A DNA stretch of 64,000 nt from contig JAFREE010000089.1 of assembly GCA_019400425.1 (NCBI GenBank), forward strand, positions 1 through 64,000. Direction: 5' to 3'. Both the position numbers and the translations under genes were made by a program. Of this stretch, positions 10,775-22,350 are shown in pieces. This stretch comes from Hymenochaete sp. R1 (Eukaryota > Basidiomycota > Agaricomycetes > Hymenochaetales > Hymenochaetaceae). Position 1 is the first letter of the stretch. The number at the start of each line of letters is the position of its first letter. A model generated the notes under the pieces. The model worked only from the letters and a program-made list of their open reading frames with translations, ran no database searches and was not told the DNA's origin.

Positions 10775-12213
10775 ATGTTCCGCTCCAGTGCCCTACTTTC
10801 TTTCGCTCTCATTGCCCTTCGCGGCGTTCACGCCCAGCAGGTCGGCACGTCGACCGCAGAGAACCACCCGTCTCTCACGTACTCAACATGTACTTCAGGC
10901 GGTAGCTGCACCTCCAACGCTGGCCAGGTTGTGCTCGATGCTAACTGGCGTTGGCTCCACAACGTTGGTGGCTACACGAACTGCTACACCGGAAACACCT
11001 GGGACGCCACTCTTTGCCCCGATGCCACGACATGCGCAACCAACTGCGCCGTCGACGGTGCGGATTACGAAGGCACCTACGGTATCTCGTCCAGCGGCAA
11101 CTCGCTCAAGCTCAACTTCGTTACTCAGAGCACAGACAAGAACATCGGTTCCCGTACCTACTTGATGAGCAGCGAGACCGAGTACGCTATGTTCAACATG
11201 AAGAACCAGGAGTTCACGTTCACCGTTGACATGTCTAACCTTCCGTGTGGTCTCAATGGTGCCGTCTACTTCGTTCAGATGGACGCCGATGGTGGTATGT
11301 CCAAGTACCCGACGAACAAGGCTGGCGCCAAGTACGGAACTGGTTACTGTGACTCTCAATGCCCGCAAGACATCAAGTTCATCGATGGACAGGTAAGAGA
11401 CATGCCTTCATTGAACCATCTGAACTCGAGTCTAATTTGTTCCCGTCTATATAGGCTAATGTTGAGGGATGGGCGGGCTCCGCCAGCGACCCCAACGCCG
11501 GAACCGGTACTATGGGAACGTGCTGCTCAGAGATGGATATCTGGGAGGCCAACTCCATGGCTGAGGCTGTTACGCCCCACGTTTGCACTGTCGATGGCCA
11601 GACCGAGTGCACTGGCACTGACTGTGGTGATGGCGATGACCGCGAGAACGGTGTCTGCGACAAGGACGGCTGTGACTTCAACTCGTGGCGCATGGGCGAC
11701 CAGACCTTCCTCGGCCCAGGCTTGACGGTAGACACCACCCAGCCCATTACCGTCGTCACACAATTCTTGACTACGGACAACACTACCTCTGGCGACCTCT
11801 CCGAGATCCGTCGCGTCTACGTTCAGAACGGCCAGGTCATCCAGAACTCGAACACGAACATCCCGGGAATGGACACCTTCAACTCAATCTCTGATGACTT
11901 CTGCAATGCCCAGAAGACGGCATTCGGTGACCCCAACGGCTTCGAGCAGCGTGGTGGAATGGCGAGGATGGGTGACGCCTTCGAGGCGGGTATGGTTTTG
12001 GTCATGTCGATCTGGGACGACCACGATGTCAACATGCTCTGGCTCGACTCCGACTACCCAACTGATGTTGATGCTTCGCAGCCGGGTATCTCTCGTGGCC
12101 CGTGCTCCACGACCTCCGGTAACCCCACCGACGTCGAGGCCAACGCCGGAAGCGTCTCGGTCACGTACTCTGACCTTAGGTTCGGCCCCATCGGTTCGAC
12201 TTTCAGCTCTTAA
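10775..12213 (+). CDS. GH7 cellobiohydrolase (CBH I type), no cellulose-binding module, 458 aa
   Basis: Secreted glycoside hydrolase family 7 enzyme; such enzymes release cellobiose from the reducing end of cellulose chains by a retaining mechanism. Two exons (10775-11392 and 11455-12213) flank a 62-nt intron. A signal peptide ([20 protein letters not shown]) precedes the mature Gln. Family marks include [18 protein letters not shown], many paired cysteines, and the catalytic block [10 protein letters not shown] with Glu232 (nucleophile), Asp234 and Glu237 (acid/base). The protein ends at GPIGSTFSS, so it lacks the Ser/Thr linker and CBM1 found in many CBH I enzymes. The length fits a bare catalytic domain, and the loop content suggests a cellobiohydrolase rather than an endoglucanase, though this is less certain. 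No other cellulase gene is nearby. Confidence 0.96.
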
Positions 12214-12606
12214 ACGTGCAAGTGTTGCAATAAATAGCGGCGCTGCTTTCTCCTTCCTTAAAAAAGTGTCTTTCTTTCTCTTTTCAATGTCTCAACAAGT
12301 TGTATCTTCAAGTAGATAGGTATTGCTTGTATGCATTGAATCAAAGGCTTTTGCACTGTCTTTACCATACCAACGCCTCCGTGAACTTGAGATACTTGCC
12401 ATGCGATGTATATCTAACCCAACACTGACGTAACCCTTTTATTTTGAATCAAGCCACCCAACTCGTGTCATCAACAAAGTCTCCCCTCATCGTATCGTCA
12501 GGTCCATAAGCAATACAAAGAAAGCGGATAAATAGTCCTTAATGTTAAAGCACGAGATTATAAAAACTGGATCGGGCTATGCCAAGTTATAAACTAATCC
12601 ACCACG
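12214..12606. terminator. Convergent 3' region between GH7 and Rab genes
   Basis: This is a 393-nt spacer between two convergent genes. AATAAA at 12229-12234, just after the GH7 stop codon, is a plausible 3'-end processing signal. Nothing else is recognised. Confidence 0.45.
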
Positions 12607-14096
12607 TTAAGAACCACAACACGATGCACCATTCGCCCAATGCTCTCGAAGGCTCGAAGAAAAGCTACGCGAAGGCCTAATTCCCAAGCGTATAATATCA
12701 GGCTCATCGCCCGTGGCTGGGCCGTGCAGCTGCTCCAAGGCCTCTTCATAGGTCCACCGCATCGCCACACGCCGAGCTACATGCTCGAAGATTGATGTGA
12801 CACCTGACCCTGTCTTCGCAGACGCAAGAAATAAGCGGGGCCTCCGCTCCGGGCGTGGTGGGAGATCAGGCTTCTTTCGATGCCTTGGTGGTGGGGTGAA
12901 GAGGTAATCAGGCGTGTCGTCAAGTTCGGGTGGCGTTGGGGGTGTATGTGTTGTGGAGGAGTTTGTTTGATTGCGAGTGAAGAGGCTGGGTGTTATGGTT
13001 AGGGCGGAGGAGGTGGACGAAGAGGAAGCTACACGACGAGGAGTCCGAGATGGCGTTGAATGATAAATGCCAGAAATCGAAGCGGTTCGAGAAGGGGATT
13101 GAATTGGAGATATGAATGGAGATGAAGGTGCAGATTCAAAGGCATCTGTTCCAGTCATGGATGACGACGGTGTATGATAAATCGATTTCCCAGATGTCAT
13201 GGTGCCACCAAAGATTGAGCGCTCGGAGGAACGTGACTTTCCATTTTGACGTGTTCGCCTCGAGCTAGCCTCAGGAGGCTGTATCGTGATGGATTGAGTT
13301 TGGTTCTCCGGAGATAATTCATCCTGCTTCGTTGGTGTCTCCTGCCTCTCCCGACCGGGAAGCAAGGAAAATGAGGGCCATGATGTTCGAAGAAAGAAGT
13401 CAGACACGCGGCTACTTCCTGGTTGGCCTCCACTCGAGTTAAACAGATCATTTTCATCATAGGAATCCAACTCCTCCCCGACGTCTCTTCGTGGGATGAG
13501 CTCCTCCAGAAACCGCTCTGCTTCCGCTTCGGAGACTCGTGTAGGTCCAGACTCCAGAATTCGACTTCGTTCTTCAGCCAAGTCTATTTTGTTGCCGACC
13601 ACGAGGCAACAGAATTCCTCAGCATCTCCGTCCGACACAGGCGCACACGCCTTGAATTCGTCCCACCATTTACGAAGCCCTTCCAGTGTTTCTGGCCGAT
13701 TTACGTCAAACATGAGGATGACTGCATCAGCACCACGAAAGAATGCGGACGACAGGCCAGAAAAACGCTCCTGGCCTGCTGTATCCTAATTTGGAGAATG
13801 AGAACTTCTGTTTAGACCTGTGACTGAGGGAAGTGAACTGCGCACCCAAATCTGCAAGGTCACCACTTCATCTGGATTGTTATAATGCGGAAGAGTTTTG
13901 GTTATAAAGTCGGTCCCTATAGTTGCTCGATACCCTGTTGAAAAGCGACCCATTAGGTACTACCCATGCATGCACAACGAGGATACTTCGATAAGCCACA
14001 TCCAGTGCGAGTCGAAAGAGTTGTACGTACCTGGTTCCGCAGACTCGTCTTTCCGACGCCTGAGTCACCAATAATGACGAGCTTAATCGTACGCAT
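12607..14096 (-). CDS. Rab-family small GTPase with a ~220-residue insertion (452 aa)
   Basis: A membrane-trafficking GTPase closest to the Rab7/Ypt7 type by its switch regions. Exons are 14031-14096, 13846-13959 and 12607-13785. G1 is GDSGVGKT (10-17). Exon 2 gives YLMGRFSTGYRATIGTDF, G3 is DTAGQE (61-66), G4 is NKID (125-128) and G5 is SAK (382-384). The C-terminus CCGS is a CCXX geranylgeranylation motif. In ordinary Rabs about 30 residues separate G4 from G5; here about 250 do, filled with a low-complexity Ser/Pro/Thr/Arg-rich segment. No intron borders with matching phase fit that segment, and it is open in frame throughout, so it looks truly coding. The assignment to Ypt7 rather than another Rab is tentative. 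Confidence 0.88.
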
Positions 14097-15129
14097 TGCG
14101 CTCTACGCTCCTGCGTTGGTTTCGCCTCACACCGACGTCGTTGCTGGTGCCCAAGACTCGTGGCCTGCGCATTCTTGTGCCAGGGTGACGGTCGCACCCC
14201 GTCCCTTTTTAGAAGTGATCGACATACGTTTCGCCTTGCCTCGTTGAGCGTCTACTGGACTTCCTCTTCCTCCACTAGACAAGTACAACCTATCTCCCTT
14301 CGTTCGAAATACAGCATTTGCGTGCGTACAATGACCTCTCGGCTTCAATGGGATGCAAAAGCCCCATCCGCTTGTGGCGTACTACTTGCTTGCGTCAAGA
14401 AACTTTTTTGCGACTTTGGAACCAGAGCGTTTTGGCGCTGGATTTTCCACCGGACGTCGTGCTGCGGCAATGAAGTGAAGTTACTGTCTCCGAGCCCGAT
14501 GCAACATGACTTTTGCCCGCTAGAAATGGAGATCGTGTCTACGGAACTAGCGATCCAACGCCCAATCATTGATACCTCGTGTCTCTATACAAGGAGTGGA
14601 TGTAATATCGATCAATCGCGCAAGTAGGACCCTTGCGAAGTTTGAGTTGAGGATGTGTAATAATTATACCTGCCCATTCCTTTCAGGATACCATGGTAGT
14701 GGGTTGGATGAAGTGAGTCAATTCATTCGAGCCATATCTTTATTTCACGTTTCCTATTTTAACTCTGAGGTTTCTCTAGACGTATCACAAACGCATATTG
14801 CTCATAATAGGCGCTCGTGCACATGTAGACTGACGCCCATACTAGTATTGGTGTCTGTGGTATCCGCCTTTTCCCCCTAAACTATTCTTCTGACCCTTCC
14901 TTCACAAAAAAAGATGACTCGTGAATGTGGCTTTGATGCTTCGGATAGAATTCATGGTGACTTCGAAAACTTTACTCGTGAAGAAGAGGGACAGCCGTAG
15001 CTCCGCATGGAGTCCGAGTATGCAGTGAGAAATGGTTTTACGGTGGCCGCCCGTCACGTTATAAGGGAGCGCCGGGCTTGGAAAAGGAGGGGGATGTTTC
15101 CACCTCTTTAAACTTGCCTCTCGAACACC
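14097..15129. other. Divergent intergenic region between Rab and helicase A
   Basis: This 1-kb head-to-head spacer serves as promoter for both genes. Near the helicase side it holds a 15-nt motif shared with helicase B (15034-15048) and a TATA-like TTATAA (15059-15064). No gene is recognised in it. Confidence 0.5.
15034..15048 (+). promoter_or_regulatory. Promoter motif shared by the helicase paralogs (copy A)
   Basis: GGTTTTACGGTGGCC lies just upstream of a TATA-like TTATAA (15059-15064) and about 80-95 nt before the ATG. Helicase B has GGTTTTCGGTGGCC at the same relative place. The match is seen directly; a regulatory role is inference. Confidence 0.5.
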
Positions 15130-17977
15130 ATGCCATATCTCCGACAGACTCTTCTCTCCGGGTTCCAGTTCCCTCGCACAATCGAATGGCAGATGTACAA
15201 TGACCCATTTTTACTTGCCAAAGACTTGTCTCGTCTACCTCCAAAAGATTATGCAGATGCCTTTGTTGGTATTTCCATTCAATTGACAGGCGACGGCAAT
15301 ATCGAGTCCATCGCGGTTTGCGCGGGACAAAAAGTTTTCGTTCTTCACCATCCAATGTCCAAAGACCATAAGCTATCCGACACTTCTAGGAGTCAATCCT
15401 CTAGGGACATCGCCCTTCGTTCCCTGTTTAGTGGACAAACGTCGAGGATCACTGGCTTTACAATGCATCGTTTAGCCCTGCACATCAGCCACGATTTAGG
15501 TTGTCGCGTGCGAGCTTACGATTTGTCGCATCCGGACAAGTTCATGTCTCCGGGTTCAGCAGTCGCAACCAGTTTGGATCCGACAGCGAACTCGTTCCAG
15601 ATCGACCAGCTTTGGGACTATGACCCCGAAGAAGGCGAGGAAGATAAAATAACGTTCCTGTGTCTTAGGGCTTGGATATCTACTCGGTAAGAAGCGCCAG
15701 TTTTTTTTTCTCAGGGTATTTTTTTCTCATCTTTTGCCAGTCTTGCGCAGAGCGGAGAGGAGTTAGGATTAGAACACAGCACCCCGATTGATACGGATCA
15801 TCTTTCTGAGAAGGTGACGAGCCCTAAAGCATCTGCATAGTATCGGCAGCTTATGGTCGTCTAGGAATTCGATCTCATCTACAATATCATCTCCCAATCT
15901 GATATGATTGAAAGGGACAAACCGCGCTCCTTCGTGAACGATTTTACTAGGATTACACATAACCATGATGGTACCGTCGTCGTTCATAATGCGAGCTTTA
16001 AGAATCGGATCCGGGGTAGCCAAAGGGTGTGTGTAAATGATTCTGCCAAATCTTTGACTAAACGTGAAAGTAGACGAGAATTGTTCTGGAAAATGCTGGA
16101 GGGGGCGTCGCGCGTGGCTCCACTCGTGGCGTGCAAGGCAGACAGACAACGCTGGCTTCTCCGTTTAACGACTGCTCCAATGTCACTTCCATACGTGTTT
16201 TAGGTCTTGAAGAACCAACTCTCTCAGAGCTCGAGCGGGACAAATTTATCCTGAACCTCCTGAGGGGAAAGATCATTCTAGAGAACCCGGCCTTCCCTTT
16301 TATAGGCCATATTTGGTTTCCCACAACCGACGGACGGAACCCCATATACCCTCGTAAGACTAACGCACCGACGACCATTGATTTGCGAGGCAGAACCCTA
16401 AATCAATCGCAAGCGAACGTAGTTGCCGCAATTACTGATGGAGAAAGACCTATTGTGATCACTCACGGTTAGTTTTTGATCTGACAATAATCTCGAGTTT
16501 CTAATGGATTTTCAGGACCACCCGGAACTGGAAAGACAGCCGTTATAGCTATTGCCGCTTATAGGCTATCCAGGTTGAGACAGCACACTTACATTGTCGC
16601 GCAATCCAACGTTGGTGTTAAGAACATTGCAGAAACTCTGTGTAAAAATGGCGTCAAGTTCAAGCTCATCGTCTCCAAGGAGTTTTACGAAGAATGGTAA
16701 GTTCTGACCGTTCATTCATTATTCTGCGATCACACTTTTTCCTAGGCATGAACATATCTACTCAGAGGTCAAAAAACACCTCATCCGTACGGATGAACTC
16801 CCGTACCATATTCATGAAATGGAAATTGCGTTTCATGGAAGTCATATAGTTCTATGCACTCTAAGCACAATATCGAATCCCGGGCTCGAGGAGAGAGGTC
16901 TTTTCGATGTCACGCCCTTTGAAAATCTGATTGTGGATGAAGCATCTCAGATCGGAGTTTATGAGTACCTCGTAAGTTTTCTGCCTCGTTCTGGGAACCC
17001 GTGCTCATGATGTCGTTAGCACATTTTTGCGAAGTTTAAAGAGCTGAAGAAAGTTTGCTTCTTTGGAGATCCGAAACAGCGTGAGCCCGTATCTATTTTT
17101 TTAACACATGACCATTCGAATTTATCTTCATATTCCAGTCCCTCCATATGGCCAAGAGTCGACAGGCACAATCTCGAGTATCTTCGACGTTGGTCACCTA
17201 AAAAGCTCATCGTACTTTCTTGATACGCAATGTAAATCTACGTGTACTGCTATTATTTTTGCCCTTTCTTATCCATCTCATCAGATCGAATGCCTGTACA
17301 ACTCGGCGATTTTATCTCTGAGACAATGTACAAAGGCAAGTTGAAGTCCGTTCACCCCGACAACAATTCCTCGTGTGTCAGGTTCATCGACGTGTGGAGT
17401 GGAGAAGAGGAAAAGTCGGGGAAAAGTTTCAAGGTGTGTTCATATGGATTCCTCAAGATTAATGTCCTTTACTCCTTTTCCACGTAGAACGTACGGGAAA
17501 TCCAAACCGTAGTTCATCTGGTTAAACACTACGGGTCGAGATGCTGCGTCATTACTCCATATGACGCTCAGCGTAACGCAATTGAAGACACTCTGAGGAA
17601 GGCAAACCTGCCCTGGGAAAACGTTTTCAATGTAGATAGCTTTCAAGGTCTGTCGTCTAGCATAATATCTCAACAGGCCAGAACTAACAAACTATTGTCT
17701 TATCATATCAGGTAACGAAGCAGACATCGTTATCGTCTCCATCGTTCGCACCAAGGCCCCCGGTTTCCTGAAGTCGAACAACCGCGTAAACGTTATGTTG
17801 ACGCGCTGCAAGAAGGCAGTGCTCATCGTCACGAAAAGCGCATTCATGAAGCAAAACAATGTACGCAACACTTTAGTTGGTAGACTTGTTGATTATTGGG
17901 AAGAGTGGTACTACAAAAGCGGTACTTGGTACTCGTGGCAGCAGATCGCAAACAAGTCGGTCACTTTGCCTGGGTAG
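15130..17977 (+). CDS. SF1 (Upf1/Dna2-like) helicase A with degenerate RNase D-like N-terminus, 773 aa
   Basis: Superfamily 1 nucleic-acid helicase. Eleven exons: 15130-15686, 15741-15813, 15865-16026, 16074-16467, 16516-16696, 16746-16971, 17020-17080, 17139-17231, 17285-17433, 17488-17647 and 17712-17977; the sum divides by three. Helicase motifs: I GPPGTGKT (396-403), II DEAS (520-523), III GDPKQLPPYG (from 547), IV YRMPVQLGDF, V VDSFQGNEADIV, VI NVMLTRCKK (Arg717). The first ~200 residues (GISIQL, IESIAVCAGQKVFVLH, ITGFTMHRLALHISHDLGC, AYDLS) look like a DnaQ/RNase D exonuclease fold without the first acidic pair, so probably inactive. The middle domain precedes motif I. Helicase B is its tail-to-tail paralog. 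RNA or DNA substrate is unknown; a role in RNA surveillance is only a family-based guess. Confidence 0.9.
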
Positions 17978-18461
17978 AATCCGCGGTGCGTAGGCGTTGC
18001 AGCTCGAAGTCGATTTGAGTGGGAATTCGTAATATATATGAGTGTACGTTTCAAGACGAAGTCAAATATATGTCTTTCATTTCTGTTCACTCTAACTCAT
18101 TCACTTGAGACAAAACCCGATCAAATATTTGATATATTCTTCCAGAGAGTCGTTCACTATTTATCGAGTGACCGCTCAAACATATTAGATGCAAGCTTCT
18201 GGCACGTCGCTGGCTCGCTCTATCGCTAATAACCGGAAAAGAAATAGTTGGTCGCTTTGCGTTGGGATGTGAGAACATCCTTGATTCTTTATCGATACAG
18301 AGAAATACTCGAACGAGCCGGGAGGGGAGGCTCATCACTTCTAGTTACATATGCAGGCTATACATGTAAGATTGTTGTATTCCGGATCAAGAAAATGGAA
18401 CGCTATCACAACACACGTATGAACAATGAAGTAAGAAAATACACTTCTCTCGCAGGTCAAA
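17978..18461. other. Spacer between convergent helicase genes
   Basis: This 484-nt stretch separates two stop codons. It is AT-rich. I see no exon, RNA gene or long repeat in it, and it should hold both 3' UTRs. Confidence 0.5.
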
Positions 18462-21328
18462 CTATTTTGGAAGCTGAACTGAATTATTTGCGACTTGACG
18501 CCAGTCGTACCATGTACCGTTTTTCTTATTCCGGGCCTCCCAATATTCAACAAGCTTGCCCAGTAAGGTCTTCTGCGTCTTTTTGTGCTTAATGAACGAA
18601 CGGCTTGTCACGACTACCATGCCTTTCTTGCATCGCGTAAGCATGACATTTACACGATTACTCGATTTTAGGAAACCTGGCGATCCCGTACGAACGACGG
18701 AAACCAATATTATATCGGCTTCGTTACCTGATGTTGGATAAACTAACTTTGTGGATAATCAAGAAGACGGAAAACTGGCTGACCTTGGAAACTATCCACA
18801 TTGAAGACTTTGTCTGAAGGAAGGTTTTCTCTCTTCAGAGCCGCCTCGATCTCAGAGCGTTGTGCGTCATATGGCGTGATGACGCAACACCTTTGCTTGT
18901 AATTTCTGACCAGATGCAAAATCGTTCGGATCTCGCTCATGTTCTAGGATACTTTCTGTCATGACGTTGAATTTGCGGAGGTGATTTTCATAACACACCT
19001 TATAACTCTTCCCGGCTTTCTCTTCTTTCCCATTGACTGTGTCAATGAATCTCAAAGCAGACAATTGCTTGTTGGCATGCACCGACTTCAACTTTCCATC
19101 ATATACTGAGCGGGAGATAAAATCACCCAATTGGCAAGGCATTCGGTCTGAGGCGAATCAAAAGTGGATGTCAAATTAAGAGTTGCGATCATCAAGCCAA
19201 ATTCCACCTACATTGGGTATCAAGGAAGTATGTGCATCCTTTGAGGTGAGGAAAATCAAAAATGCTCTGAAGAGTCTTTGCGGCCTCGTGGCCATATGGA
19301 GGTACTGGTCGCGATCACTAATGATTGCTAGACACAAGAAAAGTACGTATACGTACGTTGCTTCGGGTCTCCGAAAAAGCAGACTTTCTTCAGTTCCTCA
19401 AACTTTCCAAAAATATGCTATCATAATCGTTAAAAAAATTATCAGAGTAAAAAATAAATAAGCTCGTACGAGGTATTCAAACACGCCAATTTGCGAAGCC
19501 TCATCAACGACGAGGTTTTGCAACGGTTTAAGCTTGAGAAGCTTCAAGTCTTCAAGCGCCGGGTTTGAAAGACAACTGAGGGTGCACAGAATGATATATA
19601 CACCATGGAAAACTTGCTCGACTTCTCTCGGTGTTTTTGGAAATTCATCTGTGCGGATAAGCTTTTTGTTGACATCTATGTAGATATGCTCATGCCTAGT
19701 CTACTGATGAGAGGACTGAGAGATGCGGAGACCAAGCAGATTACGTACCATTCCTCGTGGAATTCCTTTGATACCAGGAGTCTGAAATCTACTTTTTGTC
19801 TAGAAAGACTTTCTGCGACATTCTTGACCCCGACATTTGATTGTGCTACGATGTACACCGTTTGTCTCTGATTATGGAACTCTCGCATTGCGACGGATAT
19901 TGTAGTTGTCTTTCCGGTCCCGGGTGGTCCTGGTGATTGGTAAGCATGTAAGAGAAAAGAGGAAGACGGAGAGACAACCATGCGTCACCACAATCGGATG
20001 TTCAGTGCTAGTCATTGCTGCTACCACATTTGCTTGTGATTGGTTAAGCGGACGACCATCTATTTCAACGGGAGCAACCGCGTTCGTAAACTGAGGACGG
20101 TTTCGCGCCTTTGAATTCGAGCTCGGGAACCATATGTGGGAAATGAAGGGATGGCGTGGGTCATTGAATACGAAGTCGCCTCGTAGAATCCGTAAGACGA
20201 ATGAGTCGCGTTTGAAGTCAGATGGAGTTGGCTCCTCTAGGCCCAGGGTCCGAATCGACTTAATGGCAGAGCGACCACCCGCTTGTGCCTTCAGTATTGT
20301 CTGTTTGCCTTTCACGCCTTTAGTTGCTGCCTGCACCGACCTGCCGTTGTGGTAATCGAGGACTACCTTCACCTTTTCATGAAAATGAGACATGTTATAG
20401 ATATCTAATAACTGGAAATATACTTACCCTATTATCTTTTCGGACACGGGTCTTAAATCGTGCATTTTCTACCACAGAGGTACCGTCTTTTCTGTGATCA
20501 ACTTTGTTGAAGTCGTTCCGGAATGAACGAGGCTTGTCCATTTCAATTCTATCATTCTCTGCCACCATACGATGCAGTGTAGAGAGTTCCTGCTCAACAA
20601 GTCAACAGAGACACGCAACAAAGACGACAAAAATCATACATTGTGTTTGAGAAATTTGGTATGGATCGATTTACCGTCCCCGAGCTTTTTTTGCCATCGC
20701 GAGTTATCTGCAAGCCTACAAAGCCGTGTGCTTAGCAATGCCTCTATGATAAAGATAAATATTCGTACTTTACAGAGATCCACGTTCTTAGGCAAAGATA
20801 TTCGACTCTGAGGGCTTCCGTTAAGGCTTCGCGATCGAAGTCCCAAAGCTGGTTAACATTAAACGCGTCTGCTTCGGGACTCAAACAGTCCTTCACAGCA
20901 GAGCCGGGAGACTTGAACTCGTTTGGATGAGATAAGTCATATCCATGAACTTGGCAACCAAAATGGTGCTTCACGTATAACGCGAGACGAGCCATTGAGA
21001 ACCCCGTCATCCGCCCGAGATCGCCGCCAAACAATGTAGTAAGGGCACTGGCATGCATTTGCTGCGTTATCTCAGATCGCCTTGGCCGCGACTTTTCTGG
21101 CACGGTATATTGAAGAACGAAGACCTTGTTAGAGGTGCAGAACGCGACGAGCTCCAAAACAGCCTCCTTGTTAAGATGTATGGATACGCCTATGTTTGTT
21201 GAGGGTTTGGTTTTTCGAATAGCTGCTTGAAGCTCCTGAAGTAACGTGGTTGGGTCGGTGTACTGCTCCCATTCCACATTGGCCGGAAACCCGGATCCGC
21301 GCAGGTACGTTTGCTTGAGGGACGGCAT
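18462..21328 (-). CDS. SF1 helicase B, inverted paralog of helicase A, 775 aa
   Basis: Same architecture as helicase A. Exons on the minus strand: 20769-21328, 20640-20715, 20428-20589, 19979-20372, 19749-19929, 19470-19695, 19357-19417, 19212-19304, 18999-19147, 18784-18943 and 18462-18727. Exons 3 to 11 have exactly the same lengths as in A (162, 394, 181, 226, 61, 93, 149, 160, 266), and exons 1 and 2 differ by only 3 nt each, so all ten introns are ancestral. Motifs are complete: GPPGTGKT, VDEASQIGVFEYL, FGDPKQLPPYG, YRMPCQLGDF, DSFQGNEADI, NVMLTRCKK. The start (MPSLKQTYLRGSGFP) was chosen by alignment with A (MPYLRQTLL), not the longer upstream frame. Protein divergence is substantial, which excludes an assembly artefact. 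No decay is seen, so both copies appear to be kept by selection. Confidence 0.9.
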
Positions 21329-21395
21329 TGAATGAGAGATGGGAAAAAAGAGGCTGAGGGGATGATAGTTATGCTGATAGGCGCACGTCACTGGC

Positions 21396-21430
21396 TTTAT
21401 AGCGGTGGGAGGACGAGGCCACCGAAAACC
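21396..21430 (-). promoter_or_regulatory. Helicase B promoter: shared motif plus TATA box
   Basis: On the minus strand GGTTTTCGGTGGCC (21417-21430) is followed by TATAAA (21396-21401), about 68 nt before the ATG. Order and spacing resemble those of helicase A. Confidence 0.5.
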
Positions 21431-21455
21431 CGCTGAGTGAAAGGCGGCGCTTACA

Positions 21456-22350
21456 TTACGACTCGGACAGACCCGTGTATTCTAGGCCGTCCCGTATCAG
21501 TTCCCTCCTGGCGTAGTCTCGCTGGCGTTGTTGTTGCCTCGTCTTCGTATGCCTTTGACCGACTCTGAACGTTGTTGTTGATGAAAGCGAGTATCGAAGG
21601 TGACGCCGCAATACAATCATAATCGGTGGGTGGGCCTGTTCCTTATTCGACCAAAGCGAAGAAATGTCCTTGAATTTCATATTCTAATAAGGGGGTGGGG
21701 CGCTTGCCTTTTAGAAACAGGCTGAGCGTCTATTTCAATCCTATACAGAAACGGGCGTCAACTTACGACATATGAATGCCACAGCGCCTCACGGCTAGCT
21801 TCAGGTTTCTATAATAACCCGTGCAGCCTTCAGGACTCCTGCGGTTTAGCGCGTTGGCATGAGTCGCTTCGAAAGATAAGACTCTCACCGAAGCTATGGT
21901 AAAGACACTTTGCACGCACTGAAGAAGGTCGAAAATGAAAACGAGGCCAATGATCTGAGCTCGACCGTTTATCGGCGCCATCATGGTGATTTCAAGCTAG
22001 TTTTATTTCGATCATCAAAAGGCATACGATGATCAAGGGACCTGTTGACCAAGTAATTTCGAACTCGGTTGACTTGTGAAAACGCAGAGCCTTGATCGTG
22101 AACCTGTAGAGCCTTTATCCACTTTATCCAATCGGAACCTGCAGCATTCTCGTGCTCCAGAAGAAGCAACCCTACATGCGTTCAGAGGTCTGACGGTGAT
22201 GATTTCGGGCTGCCGGTGGGGTGTAGATTGATAGGATGTACGCATCGCATCGGCCATTTCAAGTTGGATCCATGCCGAACAGGGTGAAACCCGGCTGCTT
22301 CTGCTTCCTCGAAAATATTGAGATGGCCTTGAAAAGCGATAACTCGAGTA
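21456..22350 (-). other. Possible remnant of a multi-pass membrane protein gene
   Basis: Weak evidence only. On the minus strand one can read a start with MAEAQSSCINVDV near 22350, a piece DWIKWIKALQ ending in a GT, then a hydrophobic exon IIGLVFIFDLLQCVQSVFT near 21920, and a short basic frame at 21456-21680. This order recalls the first helices of basidiomycete DUF6534-type proteins, but the exons cannot be joined into one open frame. It could be a broken gene or chance. The rest of 21329-22823 holds nothing that I recognise. Confidence 0.2.

Noticed and set aside
10895..11368. Minus-strand ORF of 157 codons
   Set aside because: Shadow of GH7 exon 1, caused by its strong codon bias.
15769..16149. 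Minus-strand ORF of 126 codons inside helicase A
   Set aside because: The plus strand here aligns codon by codon with helicase B exons 2 to 4, so the antisense frame is chance.
15130..21328. Helicase inverted pair as an assembly artefact
   Set aside because: The two copies differ throughout at the protein and intron-sequence level, which an artefact would not produce.
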